Of a stretch of 47,099 bases of DNA, positions 38,228 to 46,841 are shown piece by piece. The DNA is from Allobacillus saliphilus. GTDB taxonomy: Bacteria; Bacillota; Bacilli; Bacillales; Alkalibacillaceae. The notes beneath the pieces are model-generated. The model was not told the DNA's origin and did not search any database. It saw only the letters and a list, made by a program, of their open reading frames with translations. The DNA lies in contig NZ_JAGSIE010000030.1 of the NCBI RefSeq assembly GCF_018138385.1, positions 1-47,099 of the forward strand. The letters are read 5' to 3'. How positions within the stretch are numbered: position 1 is the stretch's first letter; each line of letters starts with the position of its first letter. The position numbers were made by a program, and so were the translations under genes.

Positions 38228-38281
38228 ATAGAAAGACAAACAACGAACGGTGAAAAAGCACTCAATGTTCAGCTTTAACGC

Positions 38282-38641
38282 TTATGCACAAAATCAATCT
38301 ACTTATCCACAAAGTGTGCATAAAAAAATAACCGATGTGCATATATTGAGTGAAATTTTACGAAACTAACTAAATAACGTACGAACATATGTTAATATGT
38401 TGATAAACCTGTGGATAACTCGACTATTCCACAGACTTATACAGATAACCACAACTCGATGCACGAGTATCCACAAAACCATGTGAATAAGTGTGAATAA
38501 CTGAACTGTCGCCATATACCCAAATCTACATGTGAATAAACCGCAAGCTTGAATCACCGATAAAATAGGTGATTGTTCGGATTATCAACAAGTTGTAAAA
38601 TAATAAAAGAATATAGAATTCTCTATCTTAAGTTATACACA
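38282..38641. promoter_or_regulatory. Second DnaA-box cluster (htrA-rlmH intergenic)
   Basis: Eight exact TTATNCACA matches lie within 360 bp: 38282-38290, 38303-38311, 38315-38323 (minus), 38410-38418 (minus), 38482-38490 (minus), 38492-38500 (minus), 38531-38539 (minus) and 38633-38641. One-mismatch boxes include 38336-38344, 38467-38475 and 38582-38590. Nothing in the flanking genes explains them. It is about 35 kb from oriC. As I recall, B. subtilis has a DnaA-box cluster beside yyxA, the syntenic position. Confidence 0.85.
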
Positions 38642-38669
38642 TGTTAAAAATAATGAATTAGGTGGTCAA

Positions 38670-39149
38670 ATGAAAATAACGATTGTTTCTGTTGGAAAGT
38701 TAAAAGAAAAATATTTAAAGCAAGGAATTCAGGAATACCTGAAGCGGCTGAGTAGCTATGCCAAAGTAGATATTATTGAAGTTGCGGATGAAAAAGCACC
38801 CGAAAATCTAAGTGAAGCCGGAGAAAAACAAGTGAAAGATAAAGAGGGAGAGCGGATTCTACAAGCAATCTCACCAGATACATATGTCATTACATTAGAA
38901 ATTGAAGGGAAGATGCTATCGTCTGAACAACTCGCAAAGAAAATGGACGAGCTTGCGACATACGGGAAGAGCAAAGTTGCTTTCGTAATCGGCGGATCAT
39001 TGGGGATTAGTGAAGCGGTCCAGAAGCGAAGTGATTATGCCATCTCATTCTCAAAGATGACGTTTCCACATCAGTTAATGCGGTTGATTTTGTTAGAGCA
39101 GATTTATCGGGGATTTCGGATTAATCGGGGGGAACCGTACCACAAGTGA
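38670..39149 (+). CDS. rlmH: 23S rRNA (pseudouridine(1915)-N3)-methyltransferase RlmH
   Basis: 159 residues, the standard size. RlmH is a SPOUT methyltransferase that methylates pseudouridine 1915 of helix 69. Family hallmarks: [36 protein letters not shown] (SAM pocket) and the end [30 protein letters not shown]. The rlmH 3' end is a known insertion site for SCCmec in staphylococci, and accessory DNA begins right after it here too. Confidence 0.97.
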   Translation: MKITIVSVGKLKEKYLKQGIQEYLKRLSSYAKVDIIEVADEKAPENLSEAGEKQVKDKEGERILQAISPDTYVITLEIEGKMLSSEQLAKKMDELATYGKSKVAFVIGGSLGISEAVQKRSDYAISFSKMTFPHQLMRLILLEQIYRGFRINRGEPYHK

Positions 39150-39507
39150 GGTTAAACAGATCAATAGAATGCTACAAGTAAATGATATGTTTATGAGAAA
39201 GGTACTATCGTTCCTGAGTAAGTAGTTCAAATATCGTGGATTGACTGTACTCCACTTAATACCAACACCAAGGGTAATGTGCAATTGAATTGTAGATTTA
39301 GAGTTTTGATTTTAAAAGTTTGATACAATTAACTTCAGACATTGCTAGCATTCCTTTCAACCTCCACTGCGATTTGATTAGACACCAATAACAGTAGAGT
39401 TATGATTGGGCTGGCAAGTCTTTTACCTTGTCTATACTACGAGTCAGCAAGCATTTAATATATCATACTAAATAAGTGCGATTGATTATAATTAGGGCGG
39501 AATAAAA
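39150..39507. other. Intergenic stretch after rlmH
   Basis: No gene, RNA or strong hairpin is supported. Its last 47 bases (from 39461) belong to a segment duplicated at 44560-44836. I looked for a copy of the rlmH 3' end acting as a direct repeat and saw none. Confidence 0.6.
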
Positions 39508-39749
39508 ATGACAGTCTTTAGAAAGAAAATGCTTGTAGCTTTAATAACCTCAATAAACGTTGGTTTCATTTTTGTTTTATTTAATTATGAAAACATGGAA
39601 ACAAGTCTTATCCCATTTCTTTCCGATCTTCTCATTTTTACATTCCTTGTTTCTATCGTTTATGTTGCACCTATTATTATTGTTCTTGGAATCCCGATAT
39701 CTATGGGTATTGATCGATTAACTTCAACGCTTAAAAACTCAAAAATTAG
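39461..39749 (+). repeat. Direct repeat copy 1 (with 44560-44836)
   Basis: Starts TATCATACTAAATAAGT and runs through the ribosome-binding site and first 80 codons of the small membrane-protein gene, ending AAAAATTAG. It is nearly identical to 44560-44836. Confidence 0.88.
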
Positions 39750-39942
39750 GATGTTGATTCAATTTCCGTTGTACGTTATTTCTGGATTAAGTATGATCAC
39801 GCTAATTATGTTTATATCAGGTACTTCACCCATATTATTAAGTACCTCTGATATAGCCAATTTAGTCTTTGTAAGTATTTATCCTAGTACATGTTTTTGG
39901 CTCATAGACTGCCTTATAAAATTGAAAAGTACCAATGTGTAA
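39508..39942 (+). CDS. Small multi-pass membrane protein of unknown function
   Basis: 144 residues with four hydrophobic segments (about 7-25, 33-66, 82-106 and 113-137). Between them is a short basic cytoplasmic loop DRLTSTLKNSKIR. GGGCGG lies upstream of the ATG. No family recognised. A broken near-copy of the first half lies at 44602-44836, on the other side of the DUF262 module. It could be an immunity or accessory membrane protein, but nothing in the sequence shows this. Confidence 0.65.
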   Translation: MTVFRKKMLVALITSINVGFIFVLFNYENMETSLIPFLSDLLIFTFLVSIVYVAPIIIVLGIPISMGIDRLTSTLKNSKIRMLIQFPLYVISGLSMITLIMFISGTSPILLSTSDIANLVFVSIYPSTCFWLIDCLIKLKSTNV

Positions 39943-40052
39943 GGATAACACGTGTCCAGATTTTTTTATATTTCACGATCGAGAAAAACACTTAACGATA
40001 TAAAAAGACAAAGCCGGTTGGTAATTAGATAACTAGAGAAGTGACTATAAAG

Positions 40053-40102
40053 AGAGACCAGGTACTGTCCAATCATATGGACGGTCGCTGGTCCCTTTTT
40101 TT
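40053..40102 (+). terminator. Intrinsic terminator
   Basis: Arms AGACCAG and CTGGTCC with inner GTCCA/TGGAC pairs, followed by seven T. It lies 110 bp downstream of the small membrane-protein gene. Confidence 0.8.
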
Positions 40103-40268
40103 AATTACGATGAACTTATTCCGGTTGAAATCTTCTCTCCATGAATTCACTCAAATCAACGTTGCGGTGAACCGTGTAAGTTGATGAGTAGGTATCAGAA
40201 GATTTTACTTATTCTTAAAAGAAACTTGCATTACTTTGCATAGTTAACACTTCCAAATGTTAAAACGT

Positions 40269-41269
40269 TTAATCAACAAATCTACTCTTCTTAATAATTT
40301 CATCAGAGTCCATAAAAGTCCATTCTTCAATGGAGACATTAGGGTTATTCTTTAAAAATTCTTGCATAATATGAAATCCTATTCTGTAGTCTGACCATGA
40401 AGGAATGTCACGATTTCCATTACGCAATTCAGCCAAGTCAGTTTCATTAAAAGTATCTCTTCTCTCTTTCGTCCACTCCCATATGCTTGCTGCTTCATCC
40501 AAAGACAATGGTTTTGTCATGGTGCCTCAAAATGGGGGATCATTATGTTTGCAAATGAATCTGCTTTCCCTTCTGATAAAACATAATCAAATAAATCCCT
40601 ATTCTCATTTTTTTCGAAGTGGACTATATGATGATACTCGTGTGCCGTAGCGTACTTAAGCATATCTTCATCATAATGATGTGGTGCAATATGCATGACA
40701 ATGATTTGATTGGAGGTTCCAAATGCTGTAACTCCGCTCATCTGACGTATTGAATTAAATTGATCCGGATTAAATGGGAATATATAAATCTTTGTATTAC
40801 CACCAGGAAGTAAATTTGCTGACTTCTCTATTGTTTCTTTTATTAATAAGGAAAGATGCTCAAAGTCCTGATCTAAAGTTTTAATAGATTCCTGCAGTTG
40901 TTCACTATTTCTTGGTGCCTCAAAACTATATCGGTCTCTCAACCAAAGCCCACCATCTTTACCAAAAGCTTCTTCACGAAAAGGCTCCACAACCATAGAT
41001 CGGAATAAGCCTTTATAATCTTCATCCGATTTTTCAACTTCTTGAATATATTCAAGTATTGGATTTAAAACCGGAATGATTTGGAATTCTTGTTCATTAA
41101 CTTCAAAACTGATTGGACCAGAATAGTTAATTGAATATTCATTTTCTGTTGTATTTTTATTTAAGGATTCACTTATTTTTTTTGAATTGTTTGGTCCATG
41201 AGTTTCCGTCTCACTACAACCAGTGAATAATATTAGTATCAATAATAGACTTTTTACTGCATACCTAAT
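40269..41269 (-). pseudogene. DUF2268-type zinc metalloprotease lipoprotein, frame-shifted
   Basis: Two reading frames cover one protein. The first (to 40517) contains a lipoprotein signal ending LFTGC, then a soluble part with ATAHEYHHIVH (HExxH zinc motif) and SEGKADSFA (third ligand region). It ends at TGA in HFEAP. The next frame begins at 40520 with TKPLSLDEAASIWEW and IPSWSDYRIGFHIMQEFL, the usual C-terminal end of DUF2268 proteins. Adding one G in CCATGACA would give a continuous HFEAPWTKPLS, so a single-base deletion is likely. The start also looks damaged: after AGGAGG the in-frame codon at 41267-41269 is ATT where ATG is expected, and the first usable start is TTG 41242, inside the signal peptide. 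Confidence 0.75.
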
Positions 41270-41433
41270 ATTTAACGCCTCCTAGTTTATTCAAAATTTA
41301 TCTTGAAACTTGTAAACTATGTAAACTTAATAGTCTTAATCAATTTTCTCCGTTCTAAATGAAAGTATTAAATGTTAAATAGGATAAATTTGGTATACTA
41401 TACTTAATAAAAATATAAAAGATGGGGATCGCA

Positions 41434-42735
41434 ATGTCTATTAGTAATAAAAAAATAATTAGTGTCGAAGAATTACTCGAGTTAAATTTTTCAATTCCTG
41501 ATTATCAAAGACCTTATAAGTGGACTGTGCGAAGTATCAACCAATTGTTCAATGACATACTAGAGGCATATCGGAAAAATTTATCAGAATATCGTATTGG
41601 TACGATCGTTATACATAAACACGATAATGACAGAAGAGATATTGTAGATGGTCAACAGCGAACAATTTCATTACATTTAATAAATGATGTACTGCAAGAT
41701 TCTCCTAAACTATCTATACCTAAAAATAAAAGTAATATTAGCAAAAATTATAATGAAATTAAACGATTATGTAGTAATTTATCTTCAAATGATAAAAGCA
41801 GGTTATACGATTATATGAAAGAAAAGTGCCATATAATTATCATTGAGATTGATAATGAAATGGAAGCATTTCAATTTTTTGATTCACAAAATGCCCGCGG
41901 TAAAGCTCTGGAAGCACATGACCTATTGAAAGCCTACCATTTGCGGGAAATGCCAGCAGATAACGAGGAAATGAAGTTGAAGCTGATAGAAAAATGGGAA
42001 GCCCAGAGCACAAATGAGTTAGCGAACTTATTCAAAGGTTACTTATACAAAATTAAAACATGGTCAAACCAAGGAAGTGCACATTTCTTTAATAGAGACG
42101 GTATAGAAGTGTTTAAAGGTGTGACTCTAGATCAACAATTTAACTTTATTCAATACCACAAAGCCGCCTACTTGTTTATTGAACAATTTAATAAAGAAAA
42201 CCACCAAGAGTTATTAGGAATAGAAGCTCTGATCCCATTTCAGATCGATCAACCACTTTTAGCTGGAAGAAGGTTTTTTGAAATTACACTTCACTATACG
42301 GCTTTAAAGAAAGAAGTAGAAAAGATAGCTATAGAAATGCTGCCTAAATCCATCTCTCCTAATCATGGAAATGAACAGGTTGGAACGAAATATATTAGAG
42401 AATTATTTCAGTGTTTACTACTTTATTATTACGATCGATTTGGAATAAACCAAAGGAATCCTAATATTGAGCAACTATTTTTCAAGTATTGTTACCAATT
42501 ACGCTGTATTAATCAAGCTGTATATGAAAAGTCAATAAACAAATATGCTTTAGGAAAAAATGAATCTTTAAACTATAGACTAAACTTATTTACTGCTATA
42601 AGAGATGCAAGAAGTCCAAAGGATTTAGAAATGACTGTACTCGATGATATTAAAAAAGATGATATTGCGAGTAAATATAAGAAAAATAGCTTTGATGATT
42701 TAAGACAAGCAATTGGGGTGATAGAAGGTGGCTGA
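41434..42735 (+). CDS. DUF262 protein A of a two-gene GmrSD-like module
   Basis: 433 residues from ATG 41434; an in-frame ATG at 41422 adds four residues. DUF262 motifs are visible: SIPDYQRPYKW, the nucleotide-binding IVDGQQRTISLHLI, and FQFFDSQNARGKALEAHDLLKAYHL. There is no HNH motif, so this is a DUF262-only partner. DUF262 proteins such as GmrS, BrxU and SspE couple NTP use to DNA cleavage in anti-phage defence. It overlaps the next DUF262 gene by eight bases. Codon use is AT-rich compared with the wal genes, suggesting transfer. An AT-rich promoter region with TATACT (about 41393) lies upstream. Confidence 0.82.
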   Translation: MSISNKKIISVEELLELNFSIPDYQRPYKWTVRSINQLFNDILEAYRKNLSEYRIGTIVIHKHDNDRRDIVDGQQRTISLHLINDVLQDSPKLSIPKNKSNISKNYNEIKRLCSNLSSNDKSRLYDYMKEKCHIIIIEIDNEMEAFQFFDSQNARGKALEAHDLLKAYHLREMPADNEEMKLKLIEKWEAQSTNELANLFKGYLYKIKTWSNQGSAHFFNRDGIEVFKGVTLDQQFNFIQYHKAAYLFIEQFNKENHQELLGIEALIPFQIDQPLLAGRRFFEITLHYTALKKEVEKIAIEMLPKSISPNHGNEQVGTKYIRELFQCLLLYYYDRFGINQRNPNIEQLFFKYCYQLRCINQAVYEKSINKYALGKNESLNYRLNLFTAIRDARSPKDLEMTVLDDIKKDDIASKYKKNSFDDLRQAIGVIEGG

Positions 42736-44557
42736 TAAGTCTAGAAAGTTAGTAGAGCTCTCCGTAAATGAATTATTTCATGAGAATGTTCGGTATATCA
42801 TTCCAATTTACCAACGAAATTATGCTTGGAGTAATATTGAGAGGGAGCAATTACTCGAGGACATTCGCGACGCTGATCAAGAGTATTTTTTAGGGAGTCT
42901 TGTTGTGTATGAACGAGATGATGCAGTATACGAGGTCATCGACGGTCAACAACGTCTAACAACTTTATTTATATTGTTAGCTTCATTAAAGCGCAATCCT
43001 CCTTATAAGAGCTTAATGTTTGAAGCAAGAAAAAAATCAAATCGAACGTTAGAAAAGATCTCTAATGGACTTAAAGACTTAGATGAAGAATTTTATACCA
43101 AAGAATTTTTAGAAGCCCTAAATTACTTCAAAAATGAAGTCACCCAAGACAGCGGAATAATAAACAAGCTTGAAAAAACTAAGTTACTAAGAATTATTGT
43201 ACCTAAGGATACAGATTTAAATCATTACTTCGAGGTTATGAATACTCGTGGTGAACAATTAGAGGCTCACGAAATAGTTAAAGCAAGACTAATGTCAAAC
43301 ATCACTGGAGAAAAGGCACTTGAAAGAAGAAGTGTATTCTCTAAGATTTGGGATGCTTGTTCTCGTATGGAAAAGTATGTTCAGATGTCTTTTGCTGTTG
43401 AAAATAGGAAAAAGTTGTTTGGTACAAAATATGAGGAATTAAAATGTAGTAATTTTGATCAGATTTTCCAGAGTCTCTATCCAGAAAGGGTTGAAAAGAA
43501 AGGTATGATTTTTACTACATTTTCTGTGATAGATGCAATTGAGGAGTACAGTAAAGATGAAAAAATTGAAGATAAAGAGAATGAAGATGAAGAGGACCAA
43601 CGTTTTGAATCGATTATAACCTTTCCGAATTTTCTACTGCATGTTATGAGGCTATACAAGGGAACTGATGCTACTGATGATGGTGCATTAGATGATAAAA
43701 GATTGTTAGATATTATGAGTGATGAAATAAACCCAGAAAAGTTTATTATTCAATTATTACAAGCTAGATATTTATTTGATCAATTTATTATAAAGAGAGA
43801 ATATTATGGAAGACACAGCGAAGAAGGTACGTGGTCATTAAGTAAATTAAAATATTATCAAACAGACAACAATAATAAAGTTGATTATGTTCGGACTTTT
43901 TCTAACCATGCATCTGGAAAGAATGAAGATGACATTCATAAAAAGATCCGCATGATACAATCAGCACTTAGAATAACGTATACATCGCCAAAAATGATGC
44001 ACTGGATAACCGATTCATTACGATTTTTAATGGAGAATATAGATAAAAAGAGTATTTCGAAAAAATATCTTGAGTTATTAGAAGATTATGCTCGCCAAAA
44101 AGTTAGAGAAAGCGGATATAAAATGCGTGATGGATTTAATATCGAAAGGATAGTATTCACATACTTAGACTATGTTCTGTGGCGAGATGGTTATGAACAT
44201 GAAATTAAGCAAATGGAGGATTATGAATTTACATTTAGAAATTCTATTGAACACTTTTACCCTCAAAATCCTGATGGAAATGAAGGATATAGGAAAATGG
44301 ATGTTACTGATTTAAATCATTTTGGTAATCTTTGTTTAATTACTAGCCCTGCTAACTCAAAGTTTTCAAACCTTGATCCTAAAGCAAAATTAACTAAAAA
44401 AAATACTATCAAAAGCTCACAGAAACTTCGTATTATGGCTTCTATTGCTAATAACAAATATTGGAATGAAGAAGTTATAAAAGAACACGGTATGAAGATG
44501 TATGAAATTTTAGAACAAGATTTAAAAAAACCAGCCCCAAAATTAGTAGAAAACTGA
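42728..44557 (+). CDS. DUF262-DUF1524 nuclease, protein B of a two-gene GmrSD-like module
   Basis: 609 residues from a GTG start inside the end of protein A. The N-terminal DUF262 domain has IPIYQRNYAW, FLGSLVV, VIDGQQRLTTLFIL and FEVMNTRGEQLEAHEIVKARL. A long helical middle holds an acidic insert (KIEDKENEDEEDQRFE, about 278-295). The C-terminal DUF1524 domain is an HNH-type nuclease: NSIEHFYPQNP near 505-515 and LNHFGNLCLITSPANSKFSN near 527-546, followed by the conserved Lys region. All key nuclease positions I know (His in IEH, Asn in GNL and SPAN) are present, so it looks active. It most likely cleaves foreign or modified DNA; the target is unknown. Confidence 0.85.
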   Translation: MADKSRKLVELSVNELFHENVRYIIPIYQRNYAWSNIEREQLLEDIRDADQEYFLGSLVVYERDDAVYEVIDGQQRLTTLFILLASLKRNPPYKSLMFEARKKSNRTLEKISNGLKDLDEEFYTKEFLEALNYFKNEVTQDSGIINKLEKTKLLRIIVPKDTDLNHYFEVMNTRGEQLEAHEIVKARLMSNITGEKALERRSVFSKIWDACSRMEKYVQMSFAVENRKKLFGTKYEELKCSNFDQIFQSLYPERVEKKGMIFTTFSVIDAIEEYSKDEKIEDKENEDEEDQRFESIITFPNFLLHVMRLYKGTDATDDGALDDKRLLDIMSDEINPEKFIIQLLQARYLFDQFIIKREYYGRHSEEGTWSLSKLKYYQTDNNNKVDYVRTFSNHASGKNEDDIHKKIRMIQSALRITYTSPKMMHWITDSLRFLMENIDKKSISKKYLELLEDYARQKVRESGYKMRDGFNIERIVFTYLDYVLWRDGYEHEIKQMEDYEFTFRNSIEHFYPQNPDGNEGYRKMDVTDLNHFGNLCLITSPANSKFSNLDPKAKLTKKNTIKSSQKLRIMASIANNKYWNEEVIKEHGMKMYEILEQDLKKPAPKLVEN

Positions 44558-44559
44558 TT

Positions 44560-44836
44560 TATCATACTCAATAAGTATAATTTATTATATAGGGCGGAAT
44601 GAAAATGGAAGTCTTTAGAAAGAAAATGCTTGTAGCATTAATAACCTCAATAAACGTTGGTTTCATCTTTGTTTTATTTAATTATGACAACATGGAAACA
44701 AGTCTTATCGCGTTTCTTTCCGATCTTCTCATTTTTACATTCCTTGTTTTTATCGTTTATGTTGCACCTATTATTTTTGTTCTTGGAATTCCGATATCGA
44801 TCGATTAACTTCAGCGCTTAAAAACTCGAAAATTAG
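44560..44836 (+). repeat. Direct repeat copy 2 (with 39461-39749)
   Basis: Begins TATCATACTCAATAAGT two bases after the DUF262-DUF1524 stop codon and ends AAAATTAG. It has a 10-base deletion near 44804 relative to copy 1. The DUF2268 and DUF262 genes lie between the two copies. Confidence 0.88.
44605..44836 (+). pseudogene. Truncated duplicate of the small membrane protein at 39508
   Basis: Nearly identical to the first 80 codons of the 39508 gene (MEVFRKKMLVALITSINVGFIF), with the same GGGCGG ribosome-binding site. A 10-base deletion after CCGATATC shifts the frame to a stop at 44806-44808. Homology runs on in the lost frame to about 44836, then ends nine bases before the IS21-type mini-element. 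Confidence 0.85.
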
Positions 44837-44844
44837 TACGAACT

Positions 44845-45214
44845 TGTGTATTTGGCAAGTAAAAAATGTATGAAATGACATTTAAAAATGTATGCCACTT
44901 GCCACCTCAATTTATTGGTTTAATAAAGACTCTTTACTTGATTCGTATATTTATTAACCGTGCGTGGGTCAATACCCATTCTTTTGCCCACACTGGCATA
45001 TGTTTCTCCTTTTTGGTTTACCTCAAGTCTGATATAATCAATTTGTGCCACTGCTAACATCTCCTAATATCCTCCTGTCGAACGTTGTTGGTCCAACGAG
45101 GAGTTTAAAGTTATTTGGAGAGGTTGGCAAGTGGTTTTTTTAATTTATATAGCAGCTTCGCAGCCCCTACATAAATTAACTGCCAAAGACTACATTTTTA
45201 GTATGCCATAAACA
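44845..45214. mobile_element. IS21-family mini-element (both ends, interior deleted)
   Basis: The left end starts TGTGTATTTGGCAAGT..AAAAATGTA and the right end, reversed, starts TGTTTATGGCATACTAAAAATGTA. A second inner pair CCACTTGCCA-(A)CCTC is inverted at 44895-44909 and 45123-45137. Between them is only the first 46 codons of an IstA-type transposase (minus strand). Multiple terminal repeats and an istA start at one end are IS21 features. At about 370 bp it resembles a MITE. No matching target duplication is visible in the flanks. Confidence 0.65.
44920..45060 (-). pseudogene. istA: N-terminal remnant of an IS21 transposase (istA)
   Basis: 46 codons starting MLAVAQIDYIRLEVNQKGET and continuing to a helix-turn-helix with GKRMGIDPRTVNKYTNQ, as at the start of IstA proteins (usually 350-500 residues). 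It stops at TAA directly where the inner terminal repeat begins. AGGAGG and AGGAG lie just upstream of the ATG. Too short to transpose by itself. Confidence 0.75.
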
Positions 45215-45350
45215 ATTATTTCAAGGATATCGATATAAGGTTAACTATTTGTTCTTCGGTGGAATTCTCATATTTATTGGATAAGAAGATAGAGGATATG
45301 TATTCGGCAATCAAACAATATTGTTTGAGGCAGTAAGTTTTATGAATGGA
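45215..45350. other. Short intergenic stretch
   Basis: No gene or structure that I can support between the mini-element and the terminator of the DUF1835 gene. Confidence 0.5.
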
Positions 45351-45408
45351 AAAAGAGCCTAAATATACAGGAATTGTATAAATTCATGCATATTTTAGGC
45401 TCTTTAGT
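45351..45408. terminator. Terminator of the DUF1835 gene (minus strand), possibly bidirectional
   Basis: AAAGAGCCTAAAATA-type arms at 45352-45363 and 45392-45405 pair around a palindromic centre (GAATTGTATAAATTC). On the minus strand a T-run follows the stem. Confidence 0.82.
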
Positions 45409-45450
45409 TTTATTCCTTGTTGTGTTAACGCACACGTTAGTGCAATAGCG

Positions 45451-46497
45451 TTATTCATTTTTGAGTCTCACACTATAAAATCTCATTGCTTTTGGAACAC
45501 CTTCTATTTCAAAAACTCCATTCATGATTAAATGTCTTACCCTATACTCAAAATACACGTCACCAATATATTGGTCTAAATATCCAATAACTTCACCAAT
45601 AAGGCGTGCTGATTTCATAAATTCATTATTCTTTCGCTCTTTATGTAGTTTTTTAGCCTTATTGATTATATAGTCATCATAATAAGATTCATCTACACTC
45701 TTTACTTTTTTATTTTCCCATACTCTTAGAACCTCTTGTGTAGAAGTTAACTCTCTCCATTCCTCTTCAAATTTTTTTCGTTGCTCTTGATTTACCGGAG
45801 GGATATTTCTACATTTTTCATAAATTATCCTTAACTTTTCAGATATAATTTCTCCAGTGTGTAACGGGTAACAGTCAGTGTCTGGAATATTGAATTGATT
45901 TTTAAATTGCTTAGTTGTATTCAGTAAGAAAATCTCATAATTTTTATCTTTTAATAAATACAGAACATATCTTAAAGCAGTCTGTTCGTGAGAGTTTTCC
46001 CCAACCCAGATTATAATTGTTGTATTTTTAGGAATAGAGTTAATCAATGAGGTTGTAATGTTGAAATTATGTTGGTATTCATCTAAATAATCGTCATCAA
46101 AGATTAGATGATTTTTGATCCATTTATACCTTTGGTTAAGCCCTACCTCATCGTGCAATTGCCAAACTGGACCAATAGAGAACATATCCGAAAATGAGAT
46201 AACCTTTTCTTCGTCTTGCAATTCCATTTCTTTTAATGCTCTTTTTAAACTACCAGATGCTGAATCACCAAAGAGAATATGTACAACCTTATAGTCTTTA
46301 TTATTTTTTAAATCGGTTTGGTTTCTTTTATAATTCAGAAAATCATTGTATGTTTTTTTCAAGTCTGTCACAAATTGCCCCTCAGTATATTCTTCTGTTT
46401 CTTCAAGCATATTGATTCGCAAAAGAATTTGAAATAAAAGTGATTTCACTTCATCATCAGGAGAATTTTTAAGGATTCTTTTTAGTTCATCAATCAA
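45451..46497 (-). CDS. DUF1835 / DUF3658 protein
   Basis: 348 residues from TTG 46497, with AAAGGGAG seven bases upstream; the product then starts MIDELKRILKNSPDDEVKSLLFQILLRINML. A longer ATG start at 46542 would add 15 residues and enclose the ribosome-binding site. The N-terminal half carries DUF1835 (VVHILFGDSASGSLKRAL, ending near 215). The C-terminal part matches DUF3658 (FMKSARLIGEVIGYLD, VRHLIMNGVFEIEGVPKAMRFYSVRL). These domains occur together in Bacillota; function is not known. AT-rich and isolated among mobile DNA, so possibly acquired. Confidence 0.82.
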   Translation of the reverse strand: MIDELKRILKNSPDDEVKSLLFQILLRINMLEETEEYTEGQFVTDLKKTYNDFLNYKRNQTDLKNNKDYKVVHILFGDSASGSLKRALKEMELQDEEKVISFSDMFSIGPVWQLHDEVGLNQRYKWIKNHLIFDDDYLDEYQHNFNITTSLINSIPKNTTIIIWVGENSHEQTALRYVLYLLKDKNYEIFLLNTTKQFKNQFNIPDTDCYPLHTGEIISEKLRIIYEKCRNIPPVNQEQRKKFEEEWRELTSTQEVLRVWENKKVKSVDESYYDDYIINKAKKLHKERKNNEFMKSARLIGEVIGYLDQYIGDVYFEYRVRHLIMNGVFEIEGVPKAMRFYSVRLKNE

Positions 46498-46820
46498 TTT
46501 ATTGCTCCCTTTACAGATAATATTACCATAAAGATACAGCATATCTTATTAAACAGAACTGCTCCGTTAATACAATAAGCACTGCTTGACAATTATGTAT
46601 AAATATTAGCAATAATACAGTTTCACATAGAGTAATAATTCAAAATATTTAATAAAGACGTTGCCAAAACTTACATCATTTAAATGCCAGAAAAAAGCAT
46701 ATTCATTAGGTTCCTTCATATTAAATGGGAATTATATAAGTCTGATGTGGGAAATTGAAAAATCATTGTGGTTAAAAAAATTATACTAACCTATGGCTGC
46801 CTTATCCTAATTTACGCGCT
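46498..46820. other. Intergenic stretch before the recombinase site
   Basis: AT-rich. It must hold the promoter of the DUF1835 gene on the minus strand. I searched for a Tn3-type terminal repeat (GGGG.. ending ..TAAG) and did not find a convincing one. Confidence 0.45.
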
Positions 46821-46841
46821 ATAATACGAGCAACAACAGGA

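Noticed and set aside
38366..38557. Small open frame on the minus strand between htrA and rlmH
   Set aside because: It coincides with the DnaA-box cluster, has no ribosome-binding site and looks like translated box sequence.
38282..38641. A second replication origin
   Set aside because: Although box density is high, there is no DnaA-trio with a GC block that I can see and no initiator gene nearby; a regulatory DnaA-box cluster fits better.
39150..39507. SCCmec-like att site at the 3' end of rlmH
   Set aside because: The accessory DNA begins after rlmH as in staphylococci, but I found no repeated rlmH end and no serine recombinase genes.
44866..45057. 63-codon open frame on the plus strand
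   Set aside because: It is antisense to the istA remnant inside the IS21 mini-element, where the minus-strand reading has clear IstA similarity and ribosome-binding sites.
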